Assembly (NCBI GenBank): GCA_963555705.1
Contig: OY743180.1
Location: forward strand, 38,286,129 to 38,350,128
Length of the DNA stretch: 64,000 bases
Origin: Ligustrum vulgare
Lineage: Eukaryota; Streptophyta; Magnoliopsida; Lamiales; Oleaceae
Direction: 5' to 3'
Below the pieces are notes generated by a model, which saw nothing but the letters and a program-made list of their open reading frames with translations, was not told the origin of the DNA and made no database searches. Positions 23,263 to 32,618 of the stretch are shown piece by piece; within the stretch, counting starts at the first letter, position 1, and the number at the start of each line of letters is the position of its first letter. The translations under genes were made by a program, and so were the position numbers.

Positions 23263-23916
23263 ATGGAAGCACCAAAACTTCGACAGATCAAAACTATTTG
23301 TGTATTTTGTGGATCAAAAGTGGGGAAAGGCTTCGGTTATCTAGAAGCGGCTGTAGATCTTGGAAAGAAACTGGGGGAAAAAGGTATCACTCTTGTGTAT
23401 GGGGGTGGTAGCAGTGGTCTAATGGGTTGTGTTTCCCAATCTGCTCTTGCAGAGAAATCAAAAGTAATCGGTGTCATACCTGTCCCTTTGGTAGATGTTG
23501 CAGGCAAAACACGAGGGCATGAAGTTCAAACCTTATCCATCCATGAACGCATAACTTGTATGCTATATGGTTCTGATGCCTTTATAGCCCTGCCCGGAGG
23601 TTTTGGTACCTTAGAAGAAATATTTAACATTACCTCGTGGGCTCAACTAGATCTCCATACTAAGCCTATTGGGCTTCTGAATGTTAACAATTTCTTTGAT
23701 GGTTTGTTAACCTTTATTGATTATGCTGTGGAACAGGGATTCATCTCTCCATTTTCCAGAAGGCTTCTTATTTCTGCTCCTACTATTGATGAACTACTGG
23801 ATAAGCTGCAGTCATATATCTCAATACAAGATCCAGCAGGAGTTAAAATAGATTGGTCGCAAGGAAGGGGAATCAAGCGAAAATGGAGTCCGGTTAATGT
23901 AAATTTAACTCTTTGA
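23263..23916 (+). CDS. LOG: LOG-type cytokinin riboside 5'-monophosphate phosphoribohydrolase (intronless, inside element B)
   Basis: LOG enzymes cleave ribose 5'-phosphate from cytokinin nucleotides, releasing active free-base cytokinin in one step. The 217-aa ORF has the full fold: TICVFCGSKVGK (11-22), LVYGGGSSGLMG (44-55), VIGVIP (68-73), catalytic Arg in SIHERITCM (R96), and the PGGxGTxxE signature PGGFGTLEE (111-119), then WAQLDLHTKPIGLLN. Length matches plant LOGs (about 210-240 aa). Plant LOG genes normally have several introns; this one has none, so it looks cDNA-derived. It departs from typical plant LOGs in the segment before R96 (about 63-93) and has an extended basic tail (WSQGRGIKRKWSP, 198-210). 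The ORF is intact. It lies antisense to element B, downstream of the cysteine-cluster ORF. Fold and motifs are certain; activity is inferred. Confidence 0.93.
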   Translation: MEAPKLRQIKTICVFCGSKVGKGFGYLEAAVDLGKKLGEKGITLVYGGGSSGLMGCVSQSALAEKSKVIGVIPVPLVDVAGKTRGHEVQTLSIHERITCMLYGSDAFIALPGGFGTLEEIFNITSWAQLDLHTKPIGLLNVNNFFDGLLTFIDYAVEQGFISPFSRRLLISAPTIDELLDKLQSYISIQDPAGVKIDWSQGRGIKRKWSPVNVNLTL

Positions 23917-23986
23917 ATCTTAGAATAGGTGGGGGTAGAGTACGGAGTATTCTCACTCTCGAGACACCCCTCCATTTACTAGGATT
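23916..23986 (+). ncRNA. Stem-loop repeat 1 downstream of LOG
   Basis: The core (23927-23973) starts AGGTGG and contains TACGGAGTATTCTCACTC and GAGACACCCCT. The outer arms are aatcttag (23916-23923) and ctaggatt (23979-23986), pairing except for one G-U. Inner GAGT/ACTC and GGGGT/ACCCC pairings are possible. It begins just before the LOG stop region and is part of the 3' UTR. Confidence 0.6.
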
Positions 23987-24012
23987 TCCTTAATGTTTAA
24001 ATCTTGTGTGTA

Positions 24013-24075
24013 CTTCAAAGATCCCAGGTGGTAGATTACGGAGTATTCTTACTCTCGAAACACACCTCTTTGAAG
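24013..24075 (+). ncRNA. Stem-loop repeat 2 downstream of LOG
   Basis: The core (24026-24067) reads AGGTGGTAGATTACGG..., has a GAGTA-TTCT-TACTC hairpin, and closes with CGAAACACACCT. The outer arms cttcaaag (24013-24020) and ctttgaag (24068-24075) are a perfect inverted pair unrelated in sequence to those of repeats 1 and 3. The same shape kept with different pairs suggests selection on structure. Confidence 0.65.
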
Positions 24076-24093
24076 GTTTTCTCTATTTCCTCA

Positions 24094-24155
24094 AAAGATC
24101 AGAGGTGGTAGGATACGGCTACTCCGGAAACACATCTCTCATTCTGAGGATCTTT
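24094..24155 (+). ncRNA. Stem-loop repeat 3 downstream of LOG
   Basis: The core (24103-24138) reads AGGTGGTAGGATACGG, a shortened apical hairpin CGG-CTACT-CCG, then GGAAACACATCT. The outer arms aaagatc (24094-24100) and gatcttt (24149-24155) are perfectly complementary. It is followed about 50 bp later by a poly(A)-signal word. Confidence 0.6.
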
Positions 24156-24202
24156 CCATGTTTTTTCTCTTATGCTTTCGTGTGTTCTCCTTATGAGAAA
24201 AT

Positions 24203-24208
24203 AATAAA
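24203..24208 (+). terminator. AATAAA polyadenylation-signal word downstream of the LOG cassette
   Basis: AATAAA within gagaaaataataaaatc lies 290 bp after the LOG stop and about 50 bp after stem-loop 3. With the TATA-like words it would define a plus-strand unit of about 22,381 to 24,240. In AT-rich DNA such a word is weak evidence on its own. Confidence 0.4.
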
Positions 24209-24239
24209 ATCTCTGCTATCATCTACTAAATCTCGTTTG

Positions 24240-25061
24240 TGATGTAAATGATCTTGCATGTCTAACCTTAATTCCTTTAGTGGATGCTTATCATATTATG
24301 CTCTTAATTCCAAATGATAAAATTCTGGATAGAGTCTCCCTTGTAATTTGGACTTATCCAAACCATAAGCATACTTCATAACTCACAATAATAAATAACT
24401 CCACATTTGATCACAACGATCTAAAAATATTGAAAACGATTCCAACACTTCAATATCATCAAAATATCCCATAATTCAATTCATAATTCCTCAACATAGA
24501 AATTTCAAATCATATTTTTTCAATATCACAATATTACTTCCTTCCATACCTTAATTGGCTCAAAAGTTACTCATACTTATAAATATATGCCATAAATCAT
24601 ATTCCCAAAATTTATTCACAAAGCCAAACTTCATAATAAATTTCTCTTCAACATAGAGGCATAATAAATTAACTCAACATAATATCCATTACTTAATTCT
24701 CAATAAAATCATATTATTCCCATTATGCTCAACACTCGTTTTCTTTAAAAAAAATTTCTCATAATCATACATTAAAGCATATAAGTTATGACAAAGCATA
24801 ACAACATCATTATTTTCGAAGAAATACATTCTTATTTCTCATAAATCATAAGTATCCGAAATACTCTTCATTCTTTCTCATAAATTAGTAAAATGAGTAT
24901 TCGAAATACTGAAATAACTTTAAACATCATAAACTTCTTTACCTCGGAGTTGGTGGAACGAATGATGGCAGTGGCAATCTTCATCAATAAAATTTTATAA
25001 TGGAAAATATTTCTTGAAAATTCTTTTTGAAAATTTTTCCAGTCTACAAAAACGCAGACTA
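24240..25061. other. Element B interior, right non-coding part
   Basis: AT-rich, with no gene recognised on either strand. A short minus-strand frame near the primer-binding site (24868-25074) has no family features I can name; it may be what is left of the region before gag. Confidence 0.5.
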
Positions 25062-25073
25062 GCTCTGATACCA
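25062..25073 (-). other. Element B primer-binding site (initiator tRNA-Met)
   Basis: The plus strand reads GCTCTGATACCA, so the minus strand reads TGGTATCAGAGC, three bases from the 5' LTR (25077). Element A uses the same primer. Confidence 0.9.
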
Positions 25074-25076
25074 ACT

Positions 25077-28000
25077 TGTAGCGCCCCGAGTTCCGTATAC
25101 CCGATTCACTACGTCATTTTCTGTCTAAATTTTTCGAATAATATTTTTGCGAAAGAAATAATTGAAATTCATTTTTGGCAACATTAAATAAACTGTAATG
25201 GCCGATAAAATTGAAAACATTTATGAAACCATTTGAAATAGTAAATCGAACCATTAATATTGTAAAGAAATTGCCAATGTCATAATTTCTCAAATAAATG
25301 AACTTCTCTAAATTATTCGATTGTTTGGAAAATACGGAAACCATTAACGTCAAACTTTCAACTGTTTAACGATTATTGCCACCATCATTCATCGCTCGCC
25401 ACCGTCTCCGAAATCTGCAAAACTGTTAAAAAGTAGGGTGAGTATTTCATGGGGGAAATACTCAGTAGACTCATCGCAAATTAATTTAATTTATAAGATG
25501 ATTAAACACATAAATCCCGGCTCTTTATAAAACGGGCATTGATAGAGCTTCTTTATAAAACGGCTCTTGATAAAACTCATATTGTGCATTACAGCACGGG
25601 ACATATTTTGCAAATCATAGGCTCTTTGAAATTAGCTCTTTGAAAACAGCTCTTTGAAAACCATATACTTATAAAACACATTTTAATTATGCCAAGCATA
25701 ATTTCTTTTGAAAGCATAACATAAGATAGGATTGAAATCCTCATAAACATAAAGAGACACAAGAACTTTACCGAACTTAGGTGGCAAGAATTCTTATGCA
25801 GTAAAATCATAATAACAGTAAAATCACAGTAAGATCATAATAACAGTAAGTATACCAAAACATAATTCATGAAATTCATAGGGATCATTTCCATCATAAC
25901 ATAAGATAGGATCGAAATCCTCATAAACATATGCGACAGGAATTTTACCGAACTTAGGTGGTAAATCCTCATAAACATATGGAAAGACAGGAATTTTACC
26001 GAACTTAGGTGGTAAATCCTCATAAACTTATGGAGACACAAGAATTTTACCGAACTTAGGTGGTAAGAATTCTTATGTGCATAGCAATGATCCAAAACAT
26101 ATAAAACATTATCGTAAAAACATAGGGTATACTTACTTTTCATAAAAACATAAGGTATATTTACCTTTCATAAAACATACTTAATTTTCTTGAAAATTGA
26201 CTTTCACAAGTCACATGACATTTATATGAAATCATAATTTAAATCAATTAATAAGTGCGAGTCTACCTCAAATCCGACGAGTGCAAAGTTGAGCGGGAAT
26301 GACTTCAATTTCTTTAAATTCTCCGTACGCTTCGTCTTAGCCAATAAGTCACTTTAGTCTATCGAATATATAGTTCAAAATGATAAATTATAATTTGAGG
26401 ACTAAAATTGATATTTTGAAAGTTGAGGGACTAAAATGAATACTTTGAAAGTTGAGGGACTAAAATGAATACTTTTAAAACTTGGGCTTAAAAGTAAATC
26501 AACAGGGACTGAAATGATAAGTTTGAAGCTAAAAGGACTGAATAAAACCTTTTTAAAACTTGAGGGGCTGATTTGAAATAACATTAAAACTTTAAAAAGG
26601 GCTGAAATAAACTTTTCAAAGCTATAGGGACTGATTTAAATCATTCAGAAGACGTAGGGACCAAAGTGCAAATTCTCGAAATATAATTCAGATTCTTTAC
26701 TTTACTCTCTCATTTCAGATCGAGAAGAGACAGGGGGAGAGCAAAGCGAGAGATAGAGAGATGGCGTGCGAAATCGTGAGGGAAAAGGAGTGAAATCCGA
26801 TCTTCCAGTCGGCGATGTGCCGGCGGTTCACCGGCGAAACGCCAGTGCAAGGTGCGGCAAGGGATGGGGTTGAAGATTATGGTTTCAGTGCGAGTTGGGT
26901 GTGAGAAACTGTGACGAACCGTGGCTTAGATCGCGATTTGGGAGTTGGGTTTTAACTGCGAAATCCGGTGGTCGTGCCGGTAAATCAGTCGGCGATCGAA
27001 GGTAAGTCTTGGGCTTGGTTTATTTCTTGTTTTGGTTTTGATTTGAGGTTGGTTTTTGATTTGTTTGGGGTTAATGGTGGATTCTTAGAGTTTTCAGGCG
27101 ACGGTTGTGGCTCTGGATGCAGGGAACGAAGGTGGTGTTTGATCCTGATGATGGTGATTGTGATTTGGTTGAACCGGTGAGGTGGTGGATTGAATTTGAA
27201 ATGGCAGAGACAGTGATGGTTGAGGTGATGATGTTGATGATACATAGGTTTCGTGATTATGGTTTGGGGCTGCAACTGATAATTGTGGTAGCTGGATTGA
27301 GGATTGTTGGTTGACAGTGATGGCTGCAGAGTTGTGATTTGTGGTATTGCAGTGAACTTGGTTTGCTGTAAATGGATTGGGTTGGTGAAACGTTGTGAGT
27401 AATCAGGGTGATGATCATGATGTAGCCGGTTGGTTGGGTGATTGATTTGTGGCTGCCGGTTATGGAGTTGAGGCAAAGCTTGTGGATTGATGATGATTAT
27501 AGTGATTGTCGTGATGGTAGGACTGTGCTTGCAGGCGATTGGCAATGGTTCTGTGAAGGGCTGCAACCGGTGGTTTGGGTTGCTGCAAGCTGTCGAGGTT
27601 GCAGTAAAATTGATCATGGTGTTGATAAGGGATTTTGGCTATGGTGGAGGTGCTGATGTTCAGACTTGTGGTGTTGGAATTGTGGCATGGTGGCAGTATG
27701 GTCTGCGTGATGGCAGAGTGATGGACGGTGAGGCAGTGTGGGTGGACTGTGGTTGCACTCGACTGAGATGGAGATGGAGCTTGGTGCAGGTGATGAAGAT
27801 GTATGCTTATATATATTGTATTGTGGAATCTAAGTACATGGAAGTGTGAGTTGTGCCATGAGTATTGAAATGAAGATGGGGTAGATGATGATAATGATGA
27901 AGATGGAATATGAAATAGATGTAAAATTTATATATATAATGATGATGTTTTTGTATAAGGAATTGTATTAAAACTGATATATTTTGGACTGAAAATAAAT

Positions 28001-28261
28001 TTGAATAAGGAAAATTGAAATATTTTAATAAATTTGGAATTCAAAATAATTTTGAAAATAATACTTTGAATAAACAATTAAAATAACATAATTTTAGAAA
28101 TTCAGACATTTAATTTAAAATCGAACAAATTCGATATTTCTTGACTTGGCTAGACGAATCCGTCGCGGCGTTAACTTCAAAATAATAGGTGAAATAGTAG
28201 CGATACAATTTTCTAAATATTAAAATAATTATTTATTGCATAAAAATTCTGGGTCGCTATA
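25077..28261 (-). repeat. Element B, 5' LTR (right copy)
   Basis: It is 3,185 bp, exactly the length of 18655-21839, and identical except for the three substitutions listed under element B. As the 5' LTR on the minus strand it should hold the element's own promoter. Confidence 0.95.
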
Positions 28262-28266
28262 CATAG
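28262..28266. repeat. Right TSD (CATAG) of element B
   Basis: It is identical to 18650-18654. Confidence 0.9.
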
Positions 28267-28522
28267 CTCTCTCAATGAGATTATCCTTTTCTGTGTGCGG
28301 TAGGAGGGAAGCAATAGCTGCAACGATCCTGTCAGTAGCAGGGTCAGGCTGTTCCTGCATTTGTGCCTGAGGCTGCACTGGAGGATGTACCTCGGGATGC
28401 ACCTGAGGTTGGTGAACTGATTCTGCTGCCCCACCGGCCTCCCCTACATGTCCTCCATCAGGGGCATTCTGAGTCTGAGGAATTGGATTTGGTTGCCTGC
28501 GAGTCCTACCACCACGAGCCAT
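28262..28522 (-). CDS. Element A gag-pol, N-terminal 87 codons, cut off by element B
   Basis: The ATG at 28522 opens MARGGRTRRQPN, followed by a Pro/Gln/Glu-rich segment and DRIVAAIASLLPH, typical of the start of plant chromovirus gag. The frame ends at the TSD (codons GCT ATG, ending at 28262) and resumes in phase at 18649. This start lies 85 bp inside the 5' LTR boundary, as expected after a primer-binding site and short leader. Confidence 0.85.
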
Positions 28523-28592
28523 AACTCTCTACAATGGTTGACAGAAAAAGATCAATAAATATGCAATGCAACCCAACAGACTCTATAACCAT

Positions 28593-28604
28593 GCTCTGAT
28601 ACCA
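28593..28604 (-). other. Element A primer-binding site (initiator tRNA-Met)
   Basis: The minus strand reads TGGTATCAGAGC, two bases inside the 5' LTR (which ends at 28607). Confidence 0.9.
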
Positions 28605-28606
28605 CT

Positions 28607-30924
28607 TGACACGACCCCATCTCGAATCACCCTATGTGGACCCGAGACGTGGTGTGCGCCGATGATGGATGCCAGCTAGATACTGGACCCACCACCAAGG
28701 CTACAGAAACTTCTCGTAATACCCCATGATTTTAAAAAAATTTGACAGAGTTCCCTTTAAATATTGGATATAACCTCCCTGTAACAAATCAACAAATCCT
28801 CAAACCACCACATGTAAAATACTGGGAATTCATATCCCTTCCCATCATCATATCAAAAATCAAAAGAGCGTATGCCTGCCCATCTAGTTCTTACTACATA
28901 TCATCCATTCCACTTACATTCAATACATCAACATATCATTCTAATCAACTAAGCACTTAACAAAACAATAACTCGAGAATGGACCGAGTTAAATATATAT
29001 ACATGGATCCCAAAAGAATGATAAAGACTAGAACATACAACTAAATGATCTTTGGCTCTTTGGCAGGCTTTCCAACTTCCTCTCAAAACTCAAAAGTATC
29101 CTGGTAATGAAAATGTTACAAAAATATGAGATTTTAACTCAGTGAGTGGAGTGTTTGAAAACTAGTCATACTTTTCTCGTTTATAATTCTTTATAAAGTC
29201 ACTATTTGTTTTGTAACTATATCTTTTGATTGACATAAGAAAAGATTTTACTTATCTGAAAAGCACATCTAGCTGAAATGAGAATTTATAAATACTGAAA
29301 CCATGGCATAAATTGTGATAACTATCTGATAATACTAAAAATTCGTTGAACTGTAATGAGAAGCTGAAATATTTTTCTATGAATAAATATATCATACTGT
29401 ACTGAAAAGAATCACATCAAAGTGTACCCAATGAATAACTTTACTCAAGTACAGAGTACTCTCGATGTACAAGGCAAAGCCATTCAAATCTGATAAGCTG
29501 ATAATCTGATAAACTGTGTCATATGCGCATAGACTGCCCCAAAGGCTAAAGCACCCTAGTACACGGCCCAAAGCCTATATGTGCACAAGAGTGGGTCCCA
29601 AAGACCTCTGATAATCTGATAATATGGTCATACACTGTGGAAACGAATTCACATCAGTGCAGAGCGGGTAATATCACCTGGATACTTCTGATGGTTTTTC
29701 ACAATAATAATTTACATGTAACAAATTCTTTTATAGAATAATGTACTAAATTTATAATTTGATTAGCGAAGAAGTCTAAAATCATGCTTCTAAACTTGTA
29801 TTTGCGAAAAGTAGTAATTTCCGTAACTTGTCTACTTAATTGAAAACAGGAATCGTATGGAAAATTTATGCCATTAAATATTAAAATTTAACTTTAAGGA
29901 AAAATAAGTTTCTCCACTCACAGAGATTGTGACTGAAACCTAGTTTGGCTGATAGGCCTGGCCAATCTCCGTGTCGCCTCCTGAAAATTAAATTAAAACC
30001 TTGGATCAACTCTACTAATTACAAATATTTAACAAATGCCCAAAATGAAATAACATCCTATACAATAACCACAAATTTCATATGCCTCCAACATTACATC
30101 CAACCAACCTTCTCTTATGTGAAATATAGCTTCATTATAACTCATATATCCTTTATTTAACCAATACCTCAATGGAATGCTCATAGACACCAAAACCCCT
30201 TTCCAAGAAACTAGTAATGGACTAATTCTTCAACTTAATTACATGGGTAATTTAATCTCCAAATAAACATCACCAAATTAAGCTTGAAATAATTTAACAT
30301 AAACTCCAATAACTCAATCTTGCCCAAATCATGAATTTAATCCACTATTATTTCAAACCCTAGCATGTAACCACAATGTATTCAACCAAACTTAAATATT
30401 TAGCTCAATATCTTCAAGGGAACCATAAATCCATCCAAAAATCTAACATTTAACTCAAAAATCAAAACCCTAAAATCAACATCATATCTCAAATAAATGG
30501 GTATTGCCTTAGCTCTTGAAAATGAAAATGAAGTCTTGAATGTTGAATGAAATTCCCCCTTTTTCCTTATCTTCTTCTTCCTTCCTTTTTCTTTTCTTTC
30601 TTCCTTTTTCCCCTTTTTTCTTCCTTTCTCTGCGTAACTCTCTCTGTGGTAGTGAAAATGTGTTTGGTTTGGTTGAAATGTTGTCTACTAATGTCAAGAC
30701 AATGTAAAGTTTGATGGAAATTGCTTGTTGGGTCCTTCATTTATCTTTCAATAAAATTCCCATACATATATGATAATAAGTCCCCCAACTAATAATAAAA
30801 TTTAAATGATCCCCAAAATATCCACTCATTTAAATTGGTCCCCACTTGGACTAAATTGGTCAAAAATAAATGTTGACTTGATAAAATAATTATTTGACTT
30901 GTAAAATTAAAGTGGGTTGTGACA
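28607..30924 (-). repeat. Element A, 5' LTR (right copy)
   Basis: It is 2,318 bp, matching 11802-14119. On the minus strand it runs from TGTCACAACCC at 30924 to ...GTCGTGTCA at 28607. Confidence 0.95.
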
Positions 30925-30929
30925 CTCGG
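30925..30929. repeat. Right TSD (CTCGG) of element A
   Basis: It is identical to 11797-11801. Confidence 0.9.
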
Positions 30930-31422
30930 TGCTGAGTATATTCCTATTAAATGTTTGATTAAGTCTCAAGAAAATATAACTTGACCTGAACTCCAAAGTA
31001 CTCTATTAAATTCTGAAACTAAGATAGACCAATTAACTCCTTCAGCTCCCCGTCTTTAGAAAGCCCTTTAGCTGCTGTGGCTCAGTCTCAGTCTCCTCAC
31101 CTATCTGCAAATTTCTCAAAATAAACAAATTTCAAACATAAAAACAATTTTCATAGACCATCTACTGGAAATCAAGTTCAGCACTATAGAGTCGATTTTA
31201 CTAGAAATAGGAGAGGTGGTTTTTCGTTTCAGATGAAAAGGAGGTCGAAACAACAATTTCAACGACAATGGTGTACCAACAATATGCAACAAATATGGCC
31301 ACTCTACTCTTGACTGTCCGTATCGAACTAATTTGTCTTATCCACTTCAGCCTATGTTGTTGCCACTCCATCAAAAGTGATATATGATAACTGGTATTTT
31401 GACAGTGGTGCATGTCACCGAC
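30930..31422 (+). pseudogene. Copia gag, second part, and start of protease (broken)
   Basis: It resumes the frame left at 11796, reading EYIPIKCLIKSQ after the join. A decayed zinc knuckle follows (ICNKYGHSTLDCPY, about 31280-31325), then WYFDSGAC (about 31394-31415), the protease D-S-G-A site. Stops interrupt it. It ends at the TSD of the 224-bp insert. Confidence 0.75.
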
Positions 31423-31646
31423 TGTAACGTCCCGGGTCCCACCTAACGGCCGGTCCCGACCGTTAGATGACGGCGTACTGTCCCCACTGTACCAACACGA
31501 GTCCTTTCAGCATACTTTGTCCTCACTCGCACGCTCCTCGAGAAAACTTCTCAGAGGGTCATCCATCCCAGAATTGGTACAGTGGGGACAGTACGCCGTC
31601 ATCTAACGACCAGAACAGCCTGTTAAGTGGGACTCGAGTTGTTACA
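31423..31646. mobile_element. 224-bp palindromic LTR-like insert (TSD CCGAC)
   Basis: It starts TGTAACG and ends GTTACA, flanked by CCGAC at 31418-31422 and 31647-31651; removing it restores the copia frame (DSGACHVTDDLVKLS). The outer about 20 bp form an imperfect inverted repeat (tgtaacgtcccgggtcccac versus tgtaacaactcgagtcccac). Inside, a perfect inverted repeat of about 35 bp runs from about 31463-31497 to about 31574-31608. TG...CA ends and a 5-bp TSD fit a solo LTR; the double palindrome is unusual for one. A MITE-like origin is the alternative. Confidence 0.75.
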
Positions 31647-31651
31647 CCGAC

Positions 31652-32618
31652 GATCTTGTAAAATTGAGCTCCAAAACGAAGTATGCATGTAAAAGAAATC
31701 TCATAGTTGGTAATGGTAATCCTTTGTCTATTTCACACGCTGGTCACTCCACCCTTCCTTCCAAAAACTCAATAGTTTTACTAAACAACATTCTCTGTGT
31801 ACCTGAAAAAACCAAAAATATTCTGAGTGTATCCAAAATAACTATTGACAAACATGTTTTCATTGAATTTCATCTGAATTATTGTCTTGTGACTTGCAAA
31901 CCAAATGGGTAATGCTGCAAGGGAGAGTTAGAGATTGACTTTACCAGCTTGAATTGCCTCCTAAGAAGCCTGTTAATAGTGCTAGAAATAAAAATAGTCC
32001 TAAGGCCAACTGCCATTTTGTTGAGTCTAAATCTCTTGAAGGTAGTCTTTGGCACAAGAGATTAGGACTTCCTTCGGTTAAGGTCTTAAATCAAGTTTTT
32101 GGGTCACGTAATGGAAGTCGGATTGTCAATTCCTAACTTTTGTGAAGCTTGTCAATTAGGTAAATCGCATGCTCTTCCCCTTAAGAAATCGGAGTCACAA
32201 ACCTTGAAACCCCTTGACATACAAATGTGTGCCTCACCTGTAACTTTCACAAATGGTTTTAGATACTATATCCATTTCATTGATGATTTCACTCGTTTTA
32301 CTTATCCTATGAATGTTAAATATGAAGCTTCAAAGATTTTCACCACTTTCAAGGAAACTGTTGAACATAAATTTGACCAAAAAATCAAACTCCATTCTGA
32401 TTGGGGAGGAGAATATAGATCATTTACTGATTTTCTCCAAGAAAGTGGAATCAGTTTTAGACACCCTCCCCCTCACACTCATAAACAAAATGGTAAAGTC
32501 GATATAAAACACAAACAACATTGTTGAAATGAGACTTACTCTTCTTGCTCAAGCTCACATGCCTCTAAAGTTTTTGTGGGAGGCTTTTCAAACTCCAGTT
32601 TTTCTTATAAAAATGTTA
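31652..32618 (+). pseudogene. Copia protease end, gag-pre-integrase and integrase (broken)
   Basis: It reads NILCVPEKTKNILSVSK (end of the protease region), LWHKRLGLPS (gag-pre-integrase), FCEACQLGKSHALP (integrase zinc region), YYIHFIDDFTRFTY, then SDWGGEY and HTHKQNG (integrase core). Two frame changes and a stop near 32526 break it. It stops at the TSD of the hAT insert (32619-32626). Confidence 0.85.

Larger units (their letters stand above)
18655..28261 (-). mobile_element. Element B: non-autonomous LTR element (LARD-like) carrying a LOG gene cassette
   Basis: It has two 3,185-bp LTRs (18655-21839 and 25077-28261), TSD CATAG, an initiator-Met primer-binding site (25062-25073) and a polypurine tract (21840-21852), so its own transcription runs on the minus strand. 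The 3.24-kb interior has no gag, protease, RT or integrase. Large LTRs with a non-coding-type interior match the LARD class of non-autonomous elements. Unlike a plain LARD, the interior holds two intact ORFs and structured sequence on the plus strand. I found three LTR differences (21635/28057, 21682/28104, 21769/28191), all near one end. In transcriptional sense the LTRs begin TA rather than TG. It lies inside the gag of element A. Confidence 0.93.
11802..30924 (-). mobile_element. Element A: young Ty3/gypsy retrotransposon (chromovirus-like), split by element B
   Basis: It is a complete LTR element: LTRs 11802-14119 and 28607-30924 (2,318 bp each, TG...CA), TSD CTCGG on both sides, an initiator-Met primer-binding site beside the right LTR and a polypurine tract beside the left LTR. 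Transcription is on the minus strand. I saw only two differences between the LTRs by eye (about 12067 a versus c; about 13711 c versus g). That points to recent insertion. Its one gag-pol frame is intact except for element B inserted in gag. Confidence 0.95.

Noticed and set aside
23916..24155. Hammerhead or other self-cleaving ribozymes in the three stem-loops
   Set aside because: GAAAC-like words occur, but there is no CTGATGA partner or other known ribozyme core.
18655..28261. A tandem duplication of a gene-bearing segment instead of a transposon
   Set aside because: TSD, primer-binding site, polypurine tract and the in-phase join of the interrupted gag all show that the two 3,185-bp repeats are LTRs.
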